This document shows, piece by piece, positions 47,625-58,000 of a stretch of 64,000 nucleotides of DNA (the first letter of the stretch is position 1; the number at the start of each line of letters is the position of its first letter). This DNA is from Brachionus plicatilis (Eukaryota > Rotifera > Eurotatoria > Ploima > Brachionidae). Under the pieces are notes generated by a model. That model ran no database searches. It saw only the letters and a program-made list of their open reading frames with translations, and was not told where the DNA came from. The position numbers and the translations under genes were made by a program. The DNA lies in the NCBI GenBank assembly GCA_010279815.1, contig QEOQ01000221.1:103088-167087 (forward strand). Direction: 5' to 3'.

Positions 47625-50600
47625 ATGAAAATTCTCTCTTTAATTTGCTGCATTTTGCTCGGGACTGTGGCCCTCATCCAAGCGGACTCAAACGCTGACT
47701 TGATCAACGCCAAAGTCGACAGAACAATTGACTTAACATCGCACTTGGTTCGCATTACAAGTCTAATAACTGTGGAAAACAAAGCAACTAGTGGTTCACT
47801 CAAAAGCTATACATACACTGTGGAGCCAGCACACGCTAAAAGCGTTGCTTTTGTCGGAGCACATGTAATCTCTTTCTCTTCTCTATCTTCTCTGGTATAA
47901 AAACCCCTATTTTTTAGTCAGTCGAGGGCAAGAAACAAAAAGCAAAATTGAATGTAGTGGAAGTATCCAAAGATTCAGAGAGAGGTTCTTTGTACCGTGT
48001 TGATTTTTCTGAAGAGCTGTCAGCTGGCAAAAGCGCTCAAATCCAAGTTGAAGTTGTGCTCTTTGGTCTGGTCCGTCCTTATCCAGAGGAAATTTCCCAG
48101 CATGAAAAACAACTAGTTGTCTTCAAAGGAAACCATTTCTACTATTCATTGTATCCAACCAGGAGCCAGACTACCTCAGTGAATTTGGCCAGTGACAAGA
48201 CTGAGAGCTATTCCCAGCTTAAGCCCACTTCCAAAAGCGATTCCACCATCACCTATGGTCCTTATGAAAGCAGCAAACCTTTTGAGCAAAATGAGCTGAG
48301 TGTTCACTTTGAGAACAGCTCTCCGTTCTTGACTGTGACCAACTTGCACAGAATCATCGAAGTTTCGCTGTGGGGAAACATTGCTGTCGAGGAGACCATT
48401 GATATGAGCCATACTGGCGCCAAATTGAAGGGTTCTTTCTCCAGATTTGACTACATGAGACGTCAGGGCGGACAGTCGTCAGTAAAGGCGTTCAAAACTC
48501 TTCTGCCCACAGCTGCAGCCGATGTCTATTACAGGGACGAAATTGGAAACATTTCCACCTCTAATTTGAGAGTGCCTAGCAAGTCTAAGGGAGAACCTGT
48601 CGAGTTAGAGCTCAGGCCCAGATTCCCGCTGTTCGGTGGATGGAAAACTCACTACACTGTTGGTTACAACTTGCCTGTTTACCAATACCTCCACAATTCA
48701 GGTAATGTATTTTTTTTGTTAAAAAAATTATGCGCTTTTTTTAGTTTTATTAATTAAAAAAAAAATTAAAAAAAAATATTTTCTTCAAAGTAAAATAAGG
48801 ATTTTTTTTTTCATAAGTGATAACGTGAAATTTAAAAAAAGCTAATTTTCGTTCATCAATTCAGAGATTTAAATTTTTTGAAAAATATTTGGGTAGATTC
48901 TGCGCAAAATGTTAAATTTAAATTAAATGAGAGTATGGTCTGAATATTTTATTTTTTCTTGATGAAAAATTAAGTTTAGTATTTATCAGAAATGTTTATA
49001 AGTCCCAAAAAAACGTCCAAGTTGGGACTTAAAAAATTTTTTTCTTTTAAAGTCCAGACTTTTTTTTAAATTTGCTAGATCAGACTTCATATCGAAAAAT
49101 TTATATACTCTTGGGTTGTCTAATGCAATAGATTTTCCATATATCGGAATTTTCTTGCAATTTTAGCATAAATGTCTTCACAATTCTTCTTCATTATTCA
49201 AAATTTTTAAGTCCGGACTTGGAATTTTTTTAAAAAAAAAAATTTAAATTCTTTGCTCGCACTTTGAAAAGAAAAAAAAAAAAAAGTCCGGACTTGGACT
49301 TGACTTGAAACTTGTGACTTTTAAACAACTCTAGTATTTAATAAGTGAAAAGACAGTTTTGAAACATTTTAAATCTGATCATTTAATTCTAAAATTTATT
49401 TTGAATATTTAAAGTAAAAATTAATTTTAGTCTCACTTTAAAAAAAAAAATTTGATTGTTTTATAATGAGTAGCCCTATTGATACATAATGTGTAAAATA
49501 CAATAAATAAAAATTTTGAATTGAATTTCAAAAATATATTTTTAATACAAATTAATAACAAAAAATATAATTTTAAACCTAATTTAAGTCTAATCTAACA
49601 AAAAAAATATGGCAGTTTTTTTTCATTTAGATTTTTTTTCAATTTTTGTCTCATTAAGTCCAAAGAGAGGTTGTAATTCTGTTGATTTAAATGAAATCAA
49701 ATAATTTACTTGGAAATTGATTTAGATTAAAGGCTAAATATCAATTGAACTAATTCTAATTCTAATTTATTTTTAGAATTTTTTTAATTAAAAAATGAGA
49801 TTTTGCCAATTTTAGTGCATTTAAGTCTACGAAGGTCAAAAAATAACAAGTTAGAGTCTTCAAAAATTAATCAGTAGTATTATAAACTCTATTTTGCTAA
49901 TTATTTTATTTTTTTCAATAATTCTTAATATTGTTGAAGAAAAAAAAAGGATCCAGAATTTTTTTAGCATCCTTGATTGGGAATTTTGGTCAAAAAAAAA
50001 ATATTGAAAATGCCAAAGTTTAAGTTCTGACGGACCAAAACATGTTCTGTAAATTGTAGTAGCTGATACATCCTCTGTACCACAACTTAAAGTTGAGTTG
50101 GATTTTTAATATCATATGATATCCCAAATTCACAATGTTCTGAATTTTGCAGAATTTACAGAATCAGTATATTGGTGGTACAAGGAATATATCAGCTGCT
50201 ACAATTAACAGAACATGTTTTGGTCCGTCAGAACTTAAGCTTTGGCATTTTCAATATTTTATTTATTGTACCAAATTTAGTAAATTTTTTGACTTTGACT
50301 TTTTATTTTTTGAAGATTAAACAACTATTAAAAAAAAAGCTTGAAACTGAAAAAAACTGATTTTGTTGAAATTATTGTGTAATTTAAATTTTCCTAAAGA
50401 AAATAGAAATTGTAAAAAACTGGAGAACTTTAAAATTAAAAATTTTAATACATATCTTACCACAGTTATCTAAAAGTCAAAAGTCTCAAGCCAAGTCCGA
50501 ACTTTAATTTTTTTTCTTTAAAGATTGGACTTGCATTTGGCTTAAGACTTATAACTTTTAAACAACTCTGCTTTCAGTTGAGCTTCTTTTCAGAATTTAA

Positions 50601-52016
50601 AAAGATCAAAAATATAAGTTGATACTATTTTTTTAGATTAAATAAACTTAACAAAATCTTGAAAAGTTAAAAGATAACATTTGAAAAAAAATGTATTTAA
50701 TTTAAAATTAAAAGAAAATAAGTGAATTTGTCATGATTTTTCAGAGTTGTGTTCAAGTCTGAAAGGCAATTTAAAGTTATTGACAAACTTTTTGTTCAAA
50801 AATGTTTCAAAATATTTTATAAATTTTAGTCAATTACTTTAAATTTATTTGATAGAATATTTTAAAAAAATTCTATTAATAAATAGCATAATTGTTTCAT
50901 TGGGTTCACATCAAGAATATTTTTCTCTAATATTTTTTCTATATTATTTTTAATTGATTCAATCTTTTTTTTTTTGATAAATTACTAAATAATAAATTGT
51001 CCAGAAAAAAATCTATTCATAAACATATTTTTACATTTAAAACAAAATTGAAAAATTCAAACAGTAAATTTTGTTTTAGGTATTGCTTTTAGTCTTAAGG
51101 TAAAGAAAAATTAATACTGTAAACGTATTAAAAAGAATTAATACAGAGACTTTTTTGTGGGTTTAGCTAATAGAATGTCACATGATGTGTCCTAAAATTT
51201 TCATGTCTTAAATGATGATTTAAAGCATTCAGGGACGTAATACAGAACTATAATGTTGATGAATGCCGCTGATTAAGACATTTAAATTTTTTTGATTATT
51301 TTTTATCTAATTTAAATTTTTTTATAATTTTTATTTTAAGGTTCAAATTTTGCCTTGAAAGTAAAATTATTGGATCATGTGTATGACGACCAATTGATCG
51401 AGAATGCCGACATAAAGATCATTTTGCCAGAATATGCCAGCAATATTGAAGTTGTAGCTCCATACAAAGTTGATCGAAGACCTGACCAGAAACACTTTAC
51501 ATATTTGGATACAGTTGGTAGACCTGTTGTTGTAATTAACAAAAAATATGCAGTTGAAAATCACGTTCAAGATATTAAGGTACTATATTTTTCTTTTTGA
51601 GTTCTTAAAAGTGATGAGGTAAACATTCAAGGGACGTAATTCTAAGTTTAATTGTGCTGAGTAATGCTTCTGATTTAAGAACATTTATAAAGACCTGTGA
51701 TGATTTTTTAGCATTCAAGGGACGTAATTCTTAGCTAAAATGCTGAGTGATGTCTCTGAGGTCAAATAAAACAATTCAAATTAAAAATTTAATTTTTTTT
51801 TTTTTCAGATTAAATTTACATACAATAAATTAATGTTGATTCAAAAACCTATTTTGGTAATAGTGTTCTTTTTCGTGTTATTCTTCGCTGCTATTTTGAT
51901 ATCAAAATTTGATTTTTCAATTGTTCCACAAGTTCAAGTAAGAGCTGTTTTTAAAACTTAAAATTTTTTGCTAACTTTTAAATTTTTTTTTAAAGGAACA
52001 TGCCAAGAGCGATTAA
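47625..52016 (+). CDS. RPN1: ribophorin I, oligosaccharyltransferase subunit (OST1/RPN1), 470 aa
   Basis: Five exons join in frame: 47625-47864, 47918-48701, 51341-51579, 51809-51937, 51996-52016. Residues 1-20 are a cleavable signal peptide. The lumenal domain carries family blocks V-D-R-T-I-D-L-T, F-K-G-N-H-F-Y-Y-S-L-Y, H-R-I-I-E-V-S-L-W-G, L-F-G-G-W-K-T-H-Y-T-V-G-Y and T-Y-L-D-T-V-G-R-P. A single membrane helix lies at about residues 432-455, then a tail of only a few residues ending E-H-A-K-S-D. Ribophorin I helps deliver nascent polypeptides to the N-glycosylation complex in the ER membrane. At 470 aa it matches yeast Ost1 (476) rather than vertebrate RPN1 (607), lacking the long cytosolic domain. 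Intron 2 (2.6 kb) and intron 3 (229 bases) hold snoRNA candidates. Confidence 0.93.
48987..49333. mobile_element. hAT-like CAGAGTTG-family MITE, long variant, in RPN1 intron 2
   Basis: It runs from CAGAAATGTTTATAAGTC to GACTTTTAAACAACTCTA, 347 bases. The flanks GTATTTAT (48979-48986) and GTATTTAA (49334-49341) agree at 7 of 8 positions. The interior shares GCTAGATCAGACTTCATAT and CTTGGGTTGTCTAATGCAA with the copy at 30060-30340. Non-coding. Confidence 0.75.
49985..50275. mobile_element. small inverted-repeat element in RPN1 intron 2
   Basis: Bases 49990-50083 and 50173-50262 are reverse complements, sharing ATTGAAAATGCCAAAG, GTTCTGACGGACCAAAACAT and AGCTGATA boxes. The roughly 90-base centre contains GCAGAATTTACAGAATCAGT, and a similar CAGAATCAGTATATTGGTGG stretch occurs at 24712-24731, so this is a repeat family. 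Superfamily unassigned. Confidence 0.65.
50463..50570. mobile_element. short copy of the hAT-like CAGAGTTG MITE in RPN1 intron 2
   Basis: It runs from CAGTTATCTAAAAGTCAAAA to ACTTTTAAACAACTCTG, 108 bases, with AGTCTCAAG and AAGTCCGA words inside. The left terminus is more diverged and the flanking 8-mers match poorly, indicating an older insertion. Confidence 0.55.
51203..51281 (+). ncRNA. box C/D snoRNA candidate 1, RPN1 intron 2, 18S Am1678-type guide
   Basis: Box C ATGATGA is at 51212-51218 and box D CTGA at 51269-51272. The flanking ATGTCTTAA (51203-51211) and TTAAGACAT (51273-51281) form a perfect 9-bp terminal stem. CAGGGACGTAAT at 51230-51241 is perfectly complementary to the universally conserved 18S rRNA sequence ATTACGTCCCTG. 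A CAGA (D'-like) follows one base later and a TTGATGA (C'-like) follows that. By the fifth-nucleotide rule the methylated base is the A in ATTA*CG. The D box is 68 bases before the 3' splice site, the usual position for intronic C/D snoRNAs. Human SNORD82 guides the equivalent Am1678. Confidence 0.8.
51601..51682 (+). ncRNA. box C/D snoRNA candidate 2, RPN1 intron 3, same guide
   Basis: Box C GTGATGA lies at 51611-51617 and box D CTGA at 51670-51673, enclosed by a perfect 9-bp stem GTTCTTAAA (51601-51609) with TTTAAGAAC (51674-51682). The guide AGGGACGTAAT at 51630-51640 pairs with 18S ATTACGTCCCT. The D' box is degenerate (CTAA) but at the same one-base spacing as in candidate 1, so the same adenosine is targeted. 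It starts 21 bases after the splice donor. Confidence 0.8.
51691..51764 (+). ncRNA. box C/D snoRNA candidate 3, RPN1 intron 3, same guide
   Basis: Box C GTGATGA is at 51697-51703 and box D CTGA at 51756-51759. The stem is shorter, GACC (51692-51695) with GGTC (51760-51763). The guide AGGGACGTAAT at 51718-51728 is unchanged and followed at the same spacing by a degenerate D' (CTTA), with a GAGTGATG C'-like box before box D. It lies 8 bases after candidate 2 in the same 229-base intron; box D is about 49 bases before the acceptor. Confidence 0.75.
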
Positions 52017-52799
52017 TTCAATTAAGTCAATGGTTAACTTTTAATTCCAGTTTCAATAGATTTTAGTCCTTTAAGGAAAGTTATATAATGTTGTTTTCTC
52101 TTTTTTTTTTTGAGTGTTTTTGAACAATCATCAATAGGTTAGCTCTTGCTCGTATAAACTAAAGTGGTTCTAAAATTGATTTAAACATTTACACAATAAG
52201 TAAATTAAACAAAACTATTTAATTTATTCATTTTTGGTTACGAAAAAGATTTTATTTCTTATTTTTTTTAAACACTAATTCAAATAAATGTTTTAAAAAT
52301 CAAATTTTTTTCTTTTAAAAATTCAGAATAAAAATGTGAATGAACCTTTTTTTATCGAAACATTAAGAAAAATCTTTTAAATCGCTACAACAATTTGATT
52401 GAAAATACTTTTTAATTTTCAATTGTTTTTCAAAAAATGCTAACTGCCTGATATTTGCACAGATTTTTCAGACTTCCGAAGTAGGTGAAATAAAAGCTTT
52501 TCACTTTCTTCTATCTGCAGAACAAGCTTTTGACCATTAGAACAAAAGTATTAAAATTTTTTTTTCTTGTATTGGAAGTTTTGTATGAAATCATAATTCC
52601 TTTTTAGACACAAAAATATGTTTTTATTTTGTCACATGGCCATTTTTTTCTGGACGTAAGTAAACGTTGCCACAAAAATAGGAAATTCATCCAGCTATCA
52701 AAGACGTGCCACTGATTTTAATACTTAGACTCAAGGGGTTAAAATTATTAAGTATAATAAGATTACTCCAAAAAAAAAGGTTTAGAGTCTCATACATCT

Positions 52800-53110
52800 A
52801 TCTACATCAACACCTTGGAAAACAATCATTTACCATCTGTTGAACTTCCATTTTAGCCAAATGACCTTTGGAATGCAAGATGGTGCTTCGGCTTCATACC
52901 ACTCACTCAGTAAGCGACTGGTTCAAAGGAATAGAACATTTAGGTTCTGCCATGCTGTGTCTGTTCACCAGATCTCAACCCAATTGAGAACTTATGGTCA
53001 TACATGGATGCCAAAATGGTAAACACTAAAGTAACGTCTATTGAGCATTTTAAAGAGGTTTTACAGAAAGAATATCAGAAAGAGATAATTGTATCCATTT
53101 TTTCCTTGGT
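52800..53110 (+). pseudogene. Tc1/mariner transposase relic
   Basis: Successive frames give Leu-Pro-Phe-stop-Pro-Asn-Asp-Leu-Trp, then Gln-Asp-Gly-Ala-Ser-Ala with Leu-Val-Gln-Arg (the second catalytic Asp region, usually Q-D-N-A-P-x-H), then Asp-Leu-Asn-Pro-Ile-Glu-Asn-Leu-Trp-Ser-Tyr-Met-Asp (third catalytic residue) and about 30 further in-frame residues. At least two frameshifts and one stop kill it. The 5' half and termini are not seen. Confidence 0.75.
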
Positions 53111-53384
53111 ATATTTTTTAGGGGTGTTTTTTTTCACTTAATTTTTTTATTTGGGTTTTATGTTTTTGGATTGATGATAAATATAAATTTTAAAAAAAGA
53201 CGCTTTTTTTATTTTCTCTCCTATTATATACTTATAAACAAAACTTTTGCAACATACTGTATATATGGGAATATATCAAAAAATAGCGGACTAAATAATA
53301 GTCGTTTCAAATAATGGTAAATATCAAATAATATTTTTTAAATAATTGTTTTCAAATATTATTAATTCAATAGTTATTAACTCT

Positions 53385-53770
53385 GCCCATATGGCCGGTC
53401 CCAAGCCCGGATGAAAAAAGAGGAGGGGTGATGATGATGCAGGCGCATAGAGGCCGGGATGAGGAGGCTTGCAAGCTAGAGCTGATGATAGTCTGTTGGG
53501 TCCAAGAGCCTTAGTGAAAAAAGTAAAGTGTCTTTAGTTTGGATAAGCTTGTATCCAGATATAGATACGCTTGGTTTGTGGTTCCAAGCTAGTCTAAATA
53601 GTTGCCGAGTTCGCAGCCATTAAGTGCTCGGATGAATGGCGCTGTTTATGATGAACGTCCCCATATGTAACTTTGGCCGCTGACTGTTGAGTTGCAATCA
53701 TACCGTTGCCGGTCCCAAGTCCGGATGAGAAAATGAGAGGGTAAGGACAAACAGTGTGACTTGACAGATA
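53385..53770. other. GC-rich island with duplicated GCCGGTCCCAAGNCCGGATG box
   Basis: This stretch is close to half G+C by eye, against about a quarter around it. GCCGGTCCCAAGCCCGGATG at about 53393 and GCCGGTCCCAAGTCCGGATG at about 53708 flank it as direct repeats, each followed by GAAAAnAGAGGG-like sequence. No sustained coding frame is visible. Direct repeats of about 30 bp around 300 bp of GC-rich, structured sequence suggest a retroelement untranslated region or a tandemly repeated non-coding RNA unit. I cannot name the family. Confidence 0.45.
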
Positions 53771-53877
53771 AACATACGAGAAAAAGTTTATTAAATATTT
53801 ATTTTGAAAAAAAAAGATTCGGCTCAGACTCTTTTAAAATTAATTTAGCTAATTTAACAGGGTATATGGTTCGCCTT

Positions 53878-53910
53878 GTACGGTTTGTACGGTTTGTACG
53901 GTTCGGCTGA
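53878..53910. repeat. short tandem repeat, GTACGGTTT units
   Basis: About three copies of a 10-base GTACGGTTTG unit. It sits just upstream of a second, dispersed pair of GCCGATGTAGCTGGAGCAG-like words. No gene is associated. Confidence 0.6.
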
Positions 53911-54429
53911 ATCTTGAAGCGGATTTAGCAGTTGATTTTGGAGCCGATGTAGCTGGAGCAGTCAATTTTGTGATAGTTTGCTTGATGGTTTCGAACCGAA
54001 TATATATAATTGATACAATATTTCAATTTTTTTTTTAAATTTTAATTTTAATTTTTAATTAGCGCTTTTTCAATTTAGATAAAGGTGCAATTCTTTATTT
54101 TTAATAGTATGAGAAAGACAGTTGTTCAGTCTCTTTCAATTAATTTTTTTATATTAAATGAGAAGCACCGCTCATTCTCGTATATATATCTTTTAACATG
54201 GCGAACGGCTTTTGATTTTTTTGTCAAATACAACCATGTTAAATTTTTGAAACTAATTTTATATATATATTATATTAATAAAGCTTATGATTGTATATTA
54301 AATCTGTTTATTCGAAATTAAAGTAAAAGTATCGTAATATAAATTAATTTAATTGATACTATAGGAAAAATGTTTTTATGTAAAGTAAAAAAAAAATAAA
54401 GTTATGTCATAGTTTACTAGAGAAAAAAA

Positions 54430-54708
54430 TTAATTCTTTGATAAAGCACCATTGTTTGATTTAGCTGGGCTACCTTTTTTTTCAACATAAACAAATTCTC
54501 TCACATTATCGTCTGAGTAGTAGTTTAGTAACTTGCAAAGACAGATTAAATGCTTACATATGCCAAATTCAAGAAAATATAGGCAGCTGCAATAAGAGGG
54601 TTTCAACAATACATAATATTTGTTATCATTGTTGATAATTCTGTAAGCAGATAAAGAATCAATCATGCTAAAGTCCGACAGCATTAATTCATCTGCTTTA
54701 ACGATCAA
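54430..54708 (-). pseudogene. SWIM zinc-finger fragment, probably from a Mutator-like transposase
   Basis: Ninety-two open codons contain Y-C-S-C-L-Y-F-L-E-F-G-I-C-K-H-L, a clear SWIM motif (C-x-C-x(n)-C-x-H) as found C-terminal to the DDE domain of MULE transposases. The remaining tail is polar. There is no transposase core next to it and no normal start codon context, so it is most likely a transposon fragment rather than a gene. A second SWIM fragment lies at 60810-60941. Confidence 0.6.
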
Positions 54709-55074
54709 ACTGTAATCAAATTTAACTTGAGATATACCTAAGTCATTTTATATAGTTTGATTTTAAATTAAAAAGCTTTTACTTTATATTAGCAAATATA
54801 TCTTTAGAAAAAACAGCTTTACTTTATTGAAAAAAAAATCTTTATTTTAATTAGCCAGCCAAGTTTAATTAGTGATAAAAAAGTCTAGGCCATTTTATTT
54901 GGTGTAATTCAGACAAAACTAATTTAAAATAAAATGAAACAAAAAAAATTATCAGAAATTTATTATCTCTCAAGAAATATAAAACAACATTAAAAGTAAA
55001 TTGAAAACCTTAACAAAGTGAATAATAAAAATTAATTATTATCAAAAAAAGAAAAAAAAAAGGTAAAAAAAGGC

Positions 55075-58000
55075 TCATTTTGAATTTTGTTGTTTTTTAG
55101 CAAATCTAATTGACAAAACTATTAAAATAAAACAAACTGTTTTGAAACCAACTCCCAAAACACCAAAACCAAAGGCAAACTTTTCATTATTGTACAATTT
55201 ACAGACACTTTGATCATTGACGTCATCGTGCCAGTAGATACAAGTCGAATCGATGACTGAGCCAAATATGATCGGACCCGGAATGGTTCCGAACGCATTC
55301 ATAAAAAACTGCTTAAAGCCCAAACCAATTGAGTTCATTTCTTCGTTGTCAATGCAGCCGATTGCGGCCTTTAAAAATGGCAGAAAAGTGAGCGCGTTCA
55401 TTAACATGAGCAAAAATATGCACACATAGGAGACCACTAGTCTAAGTGAACATGACGAATCTGTGGGACACAGACCATTGATGAAATAGCTTGTAGAACT
55501 AGGCACCTGAGTGCAATTGTTGTAGACTTCTTTTTCTTTGTCAAAGTGAAAGCATCCAGCAAGACAGGCCGATTGAAAAAAGGTGTCATTGGAACCTTTC
55601 AAGCAGACTGGCTTGAACATTTTCTTGTTACAATTGCAGTCCTCGGCCACTGTGTATGCATGCTCATAATTGAGGCTTTCCTCAATCGAGACCATGTTGG
55701 GCTCCTTGCAGAAGATCATGAACCCTGCGTAGATAAAAATGTTCACAAACAAAACCATAGCTATAAACTTAAGACACTTGCGCGTGTCACTCTTGAACTT
55801 GTTCACAATCAGGCTGCTTACCAGACCTCCGATGATGAGCGGCGGCATGGACAGAATGCCAATGACCAAAGAAGCCGAGCCGGACGCCAGCCGGTACTGA
55901 TACTCCAAAAAAAGGGCAGCAAAGGCCAAAAAGCTGTTCTGCAAGAGACCCTCGATGGCAGCACAGATTACCACCAAGATGTATGCCGGCTTTTTGAACA
56001 AACATAAAGTTTTTCTAAGTAGACTTTGTTTTTCCAAGGAAAGAATTGAGACCGACCTGGCCATGTCGTGGTTCACTCTGTCAATGGACAAAATTGATCC
56101 GGCATTGTTGAGCATAGTCAAAAATTGACCGTCTTCATAGTCTCTGTCTACCACTTCGATGTCGGTGTTTAAAGAATCAAAGGCTGGCTTGTCACTTTTT
56201 TTCTCAGTCCCATTCAGCTGGCTTAGATCGTTGAGTTTTTGGTGTGCATTTTGGTTGTGGATTTTTTGTGGAAAAAATGTAATCACTATGGCCATGAAGA
56301 ATGCTACAATGCCGAATGCTAGAAATGGGATCCACCAGGCACCGATCCAGTTCGGATGTGACGGGTTAAGCCAGAATGGAAGCTCTTTCATCCGATCTAT
56401 GTCTGTGTGAATTTTGAGACACCAACTGGTGATCATAAAGCCCACGCCAACCTAAATTAAATTTTTTGTTTTAAGTCATTGAGCGGAACGATATAAAATT
56501 ATCAAAAATTTTTAAGTTTAAAATAAAAAAAATTTTGAATTTAAATTATTAAGTTGACACAAGATTTTCAAAAAATTTTAAAATTACGAATGATTTTCTT
56601 TTGGGTCTACCTAGTCCCTGCAAACAAAAAATTGTCACCCACAAATAAAAAAAATTCTAAGCACAAATTTTTTCATAGATTTTCAAAACTGTTGAACACA
56701 AAAAAAATTTTCAAATCAAAATTTTTTTAATATCTATTAAGAACTTCTACTAAATATTTTAGATTATAAAATGCTTATGATTTTACGAAATAAAAAAAAT
56801 TTCCGAATTTTTGGAACTAAAAAATCCAAAAAAAATAAGGCAACTTGAAGTTCATGATCATTATCAAATGATCAAAATTTAATTAATTAAAATTTTAATA
56901 AAAATGATGAAACTAGATTTTTTTTAGTTTTTTTAGATTAAACATAAAATGTTTATTATTTTAATTAAAAGAAAACAAATTTTTTTTTCTAATTGACCTG
57001 TAATTGATTCTTCTAAAACTTTTATTTGAAAACTTTAAAGACAAGTTTAAAATCAACATTAAGGTATCCTAATTATGACTTTATTTAAATCAAAAACTAA
57101 AAATTTTGATTTGAAATTTACATTTGATCATGAACTTCAATTTATTTATAAAATCGATTTTATTTTAATTATTTTAATAATTAAATATTTAAATTTTTTA
57201 CATATAATTTTATAAACACTATTTGAAAAAATTATATAACAAATTTATTAAATTTTTTTCACCATAAAAAAATTGTGTTATCCAGTTATTCAGTTAAATA
57301 TGTAAAAATAATTTTTTTGAATTCGGCATAAAAAAATTTAATAAATTTGTTATATAATTTTTTCAAATAGTGTTTATAAAATTATATGTAAAAAATTTAA
57401 ATATTTAATTATTAAAATAATTAAAATAAAATCGATTTTATAAATAAATTGAAGTTCATGATCAAATGTAAATTTCAAATCAAAATTTTTAGTTTTTGAT
57501 TTAAATAACATAAAAAAATTGTGTTATCCAGTTATTCAGTTAAATATGTAAAAATAATTTTTTTGAATTCGGCACAAAAAAATTGTGTTATGATTTGTGT
57601 TAAAAAGTTTTTGGTTTGTGGTGAAAAGTTTTTAGTTTGTTACAACAGTTTTTTAATTGTGGGGAACCATTTTTCTCTTTTCTTTTATGTTATTTTTTAA
57701 AGGAAGCAATCTTAAAATTAGCTAAGAGTTATTATTTGTCTATCACAAGACTGTTAAATTTAAAATTTGAATCAAATAACTTTAATGAAATAAACAATTT
57801 TTTGGAAAAATATGCCCTTTTTTCTTTCCAGTTTAGAATATTTACAGTGCTGATTTGCTACATGGATTTTACTAGATTTTAGGTAAAATGACTTTTGTAA
57901 AATTTTAAATTTTTTTAATTTTTGCTTTTGAAAGGATTCAAAAATCAGCATTTTTAAATTTTGCTTTTTTTGATGAAAACGCATCTGGAAAATTATCAAA

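Noticed and set aside
55546..56007. 153-codon plus-strand frame opposite the OATP gene
   Set aside because: Antisense shadow of OATP exon 2 with no domain of its own.
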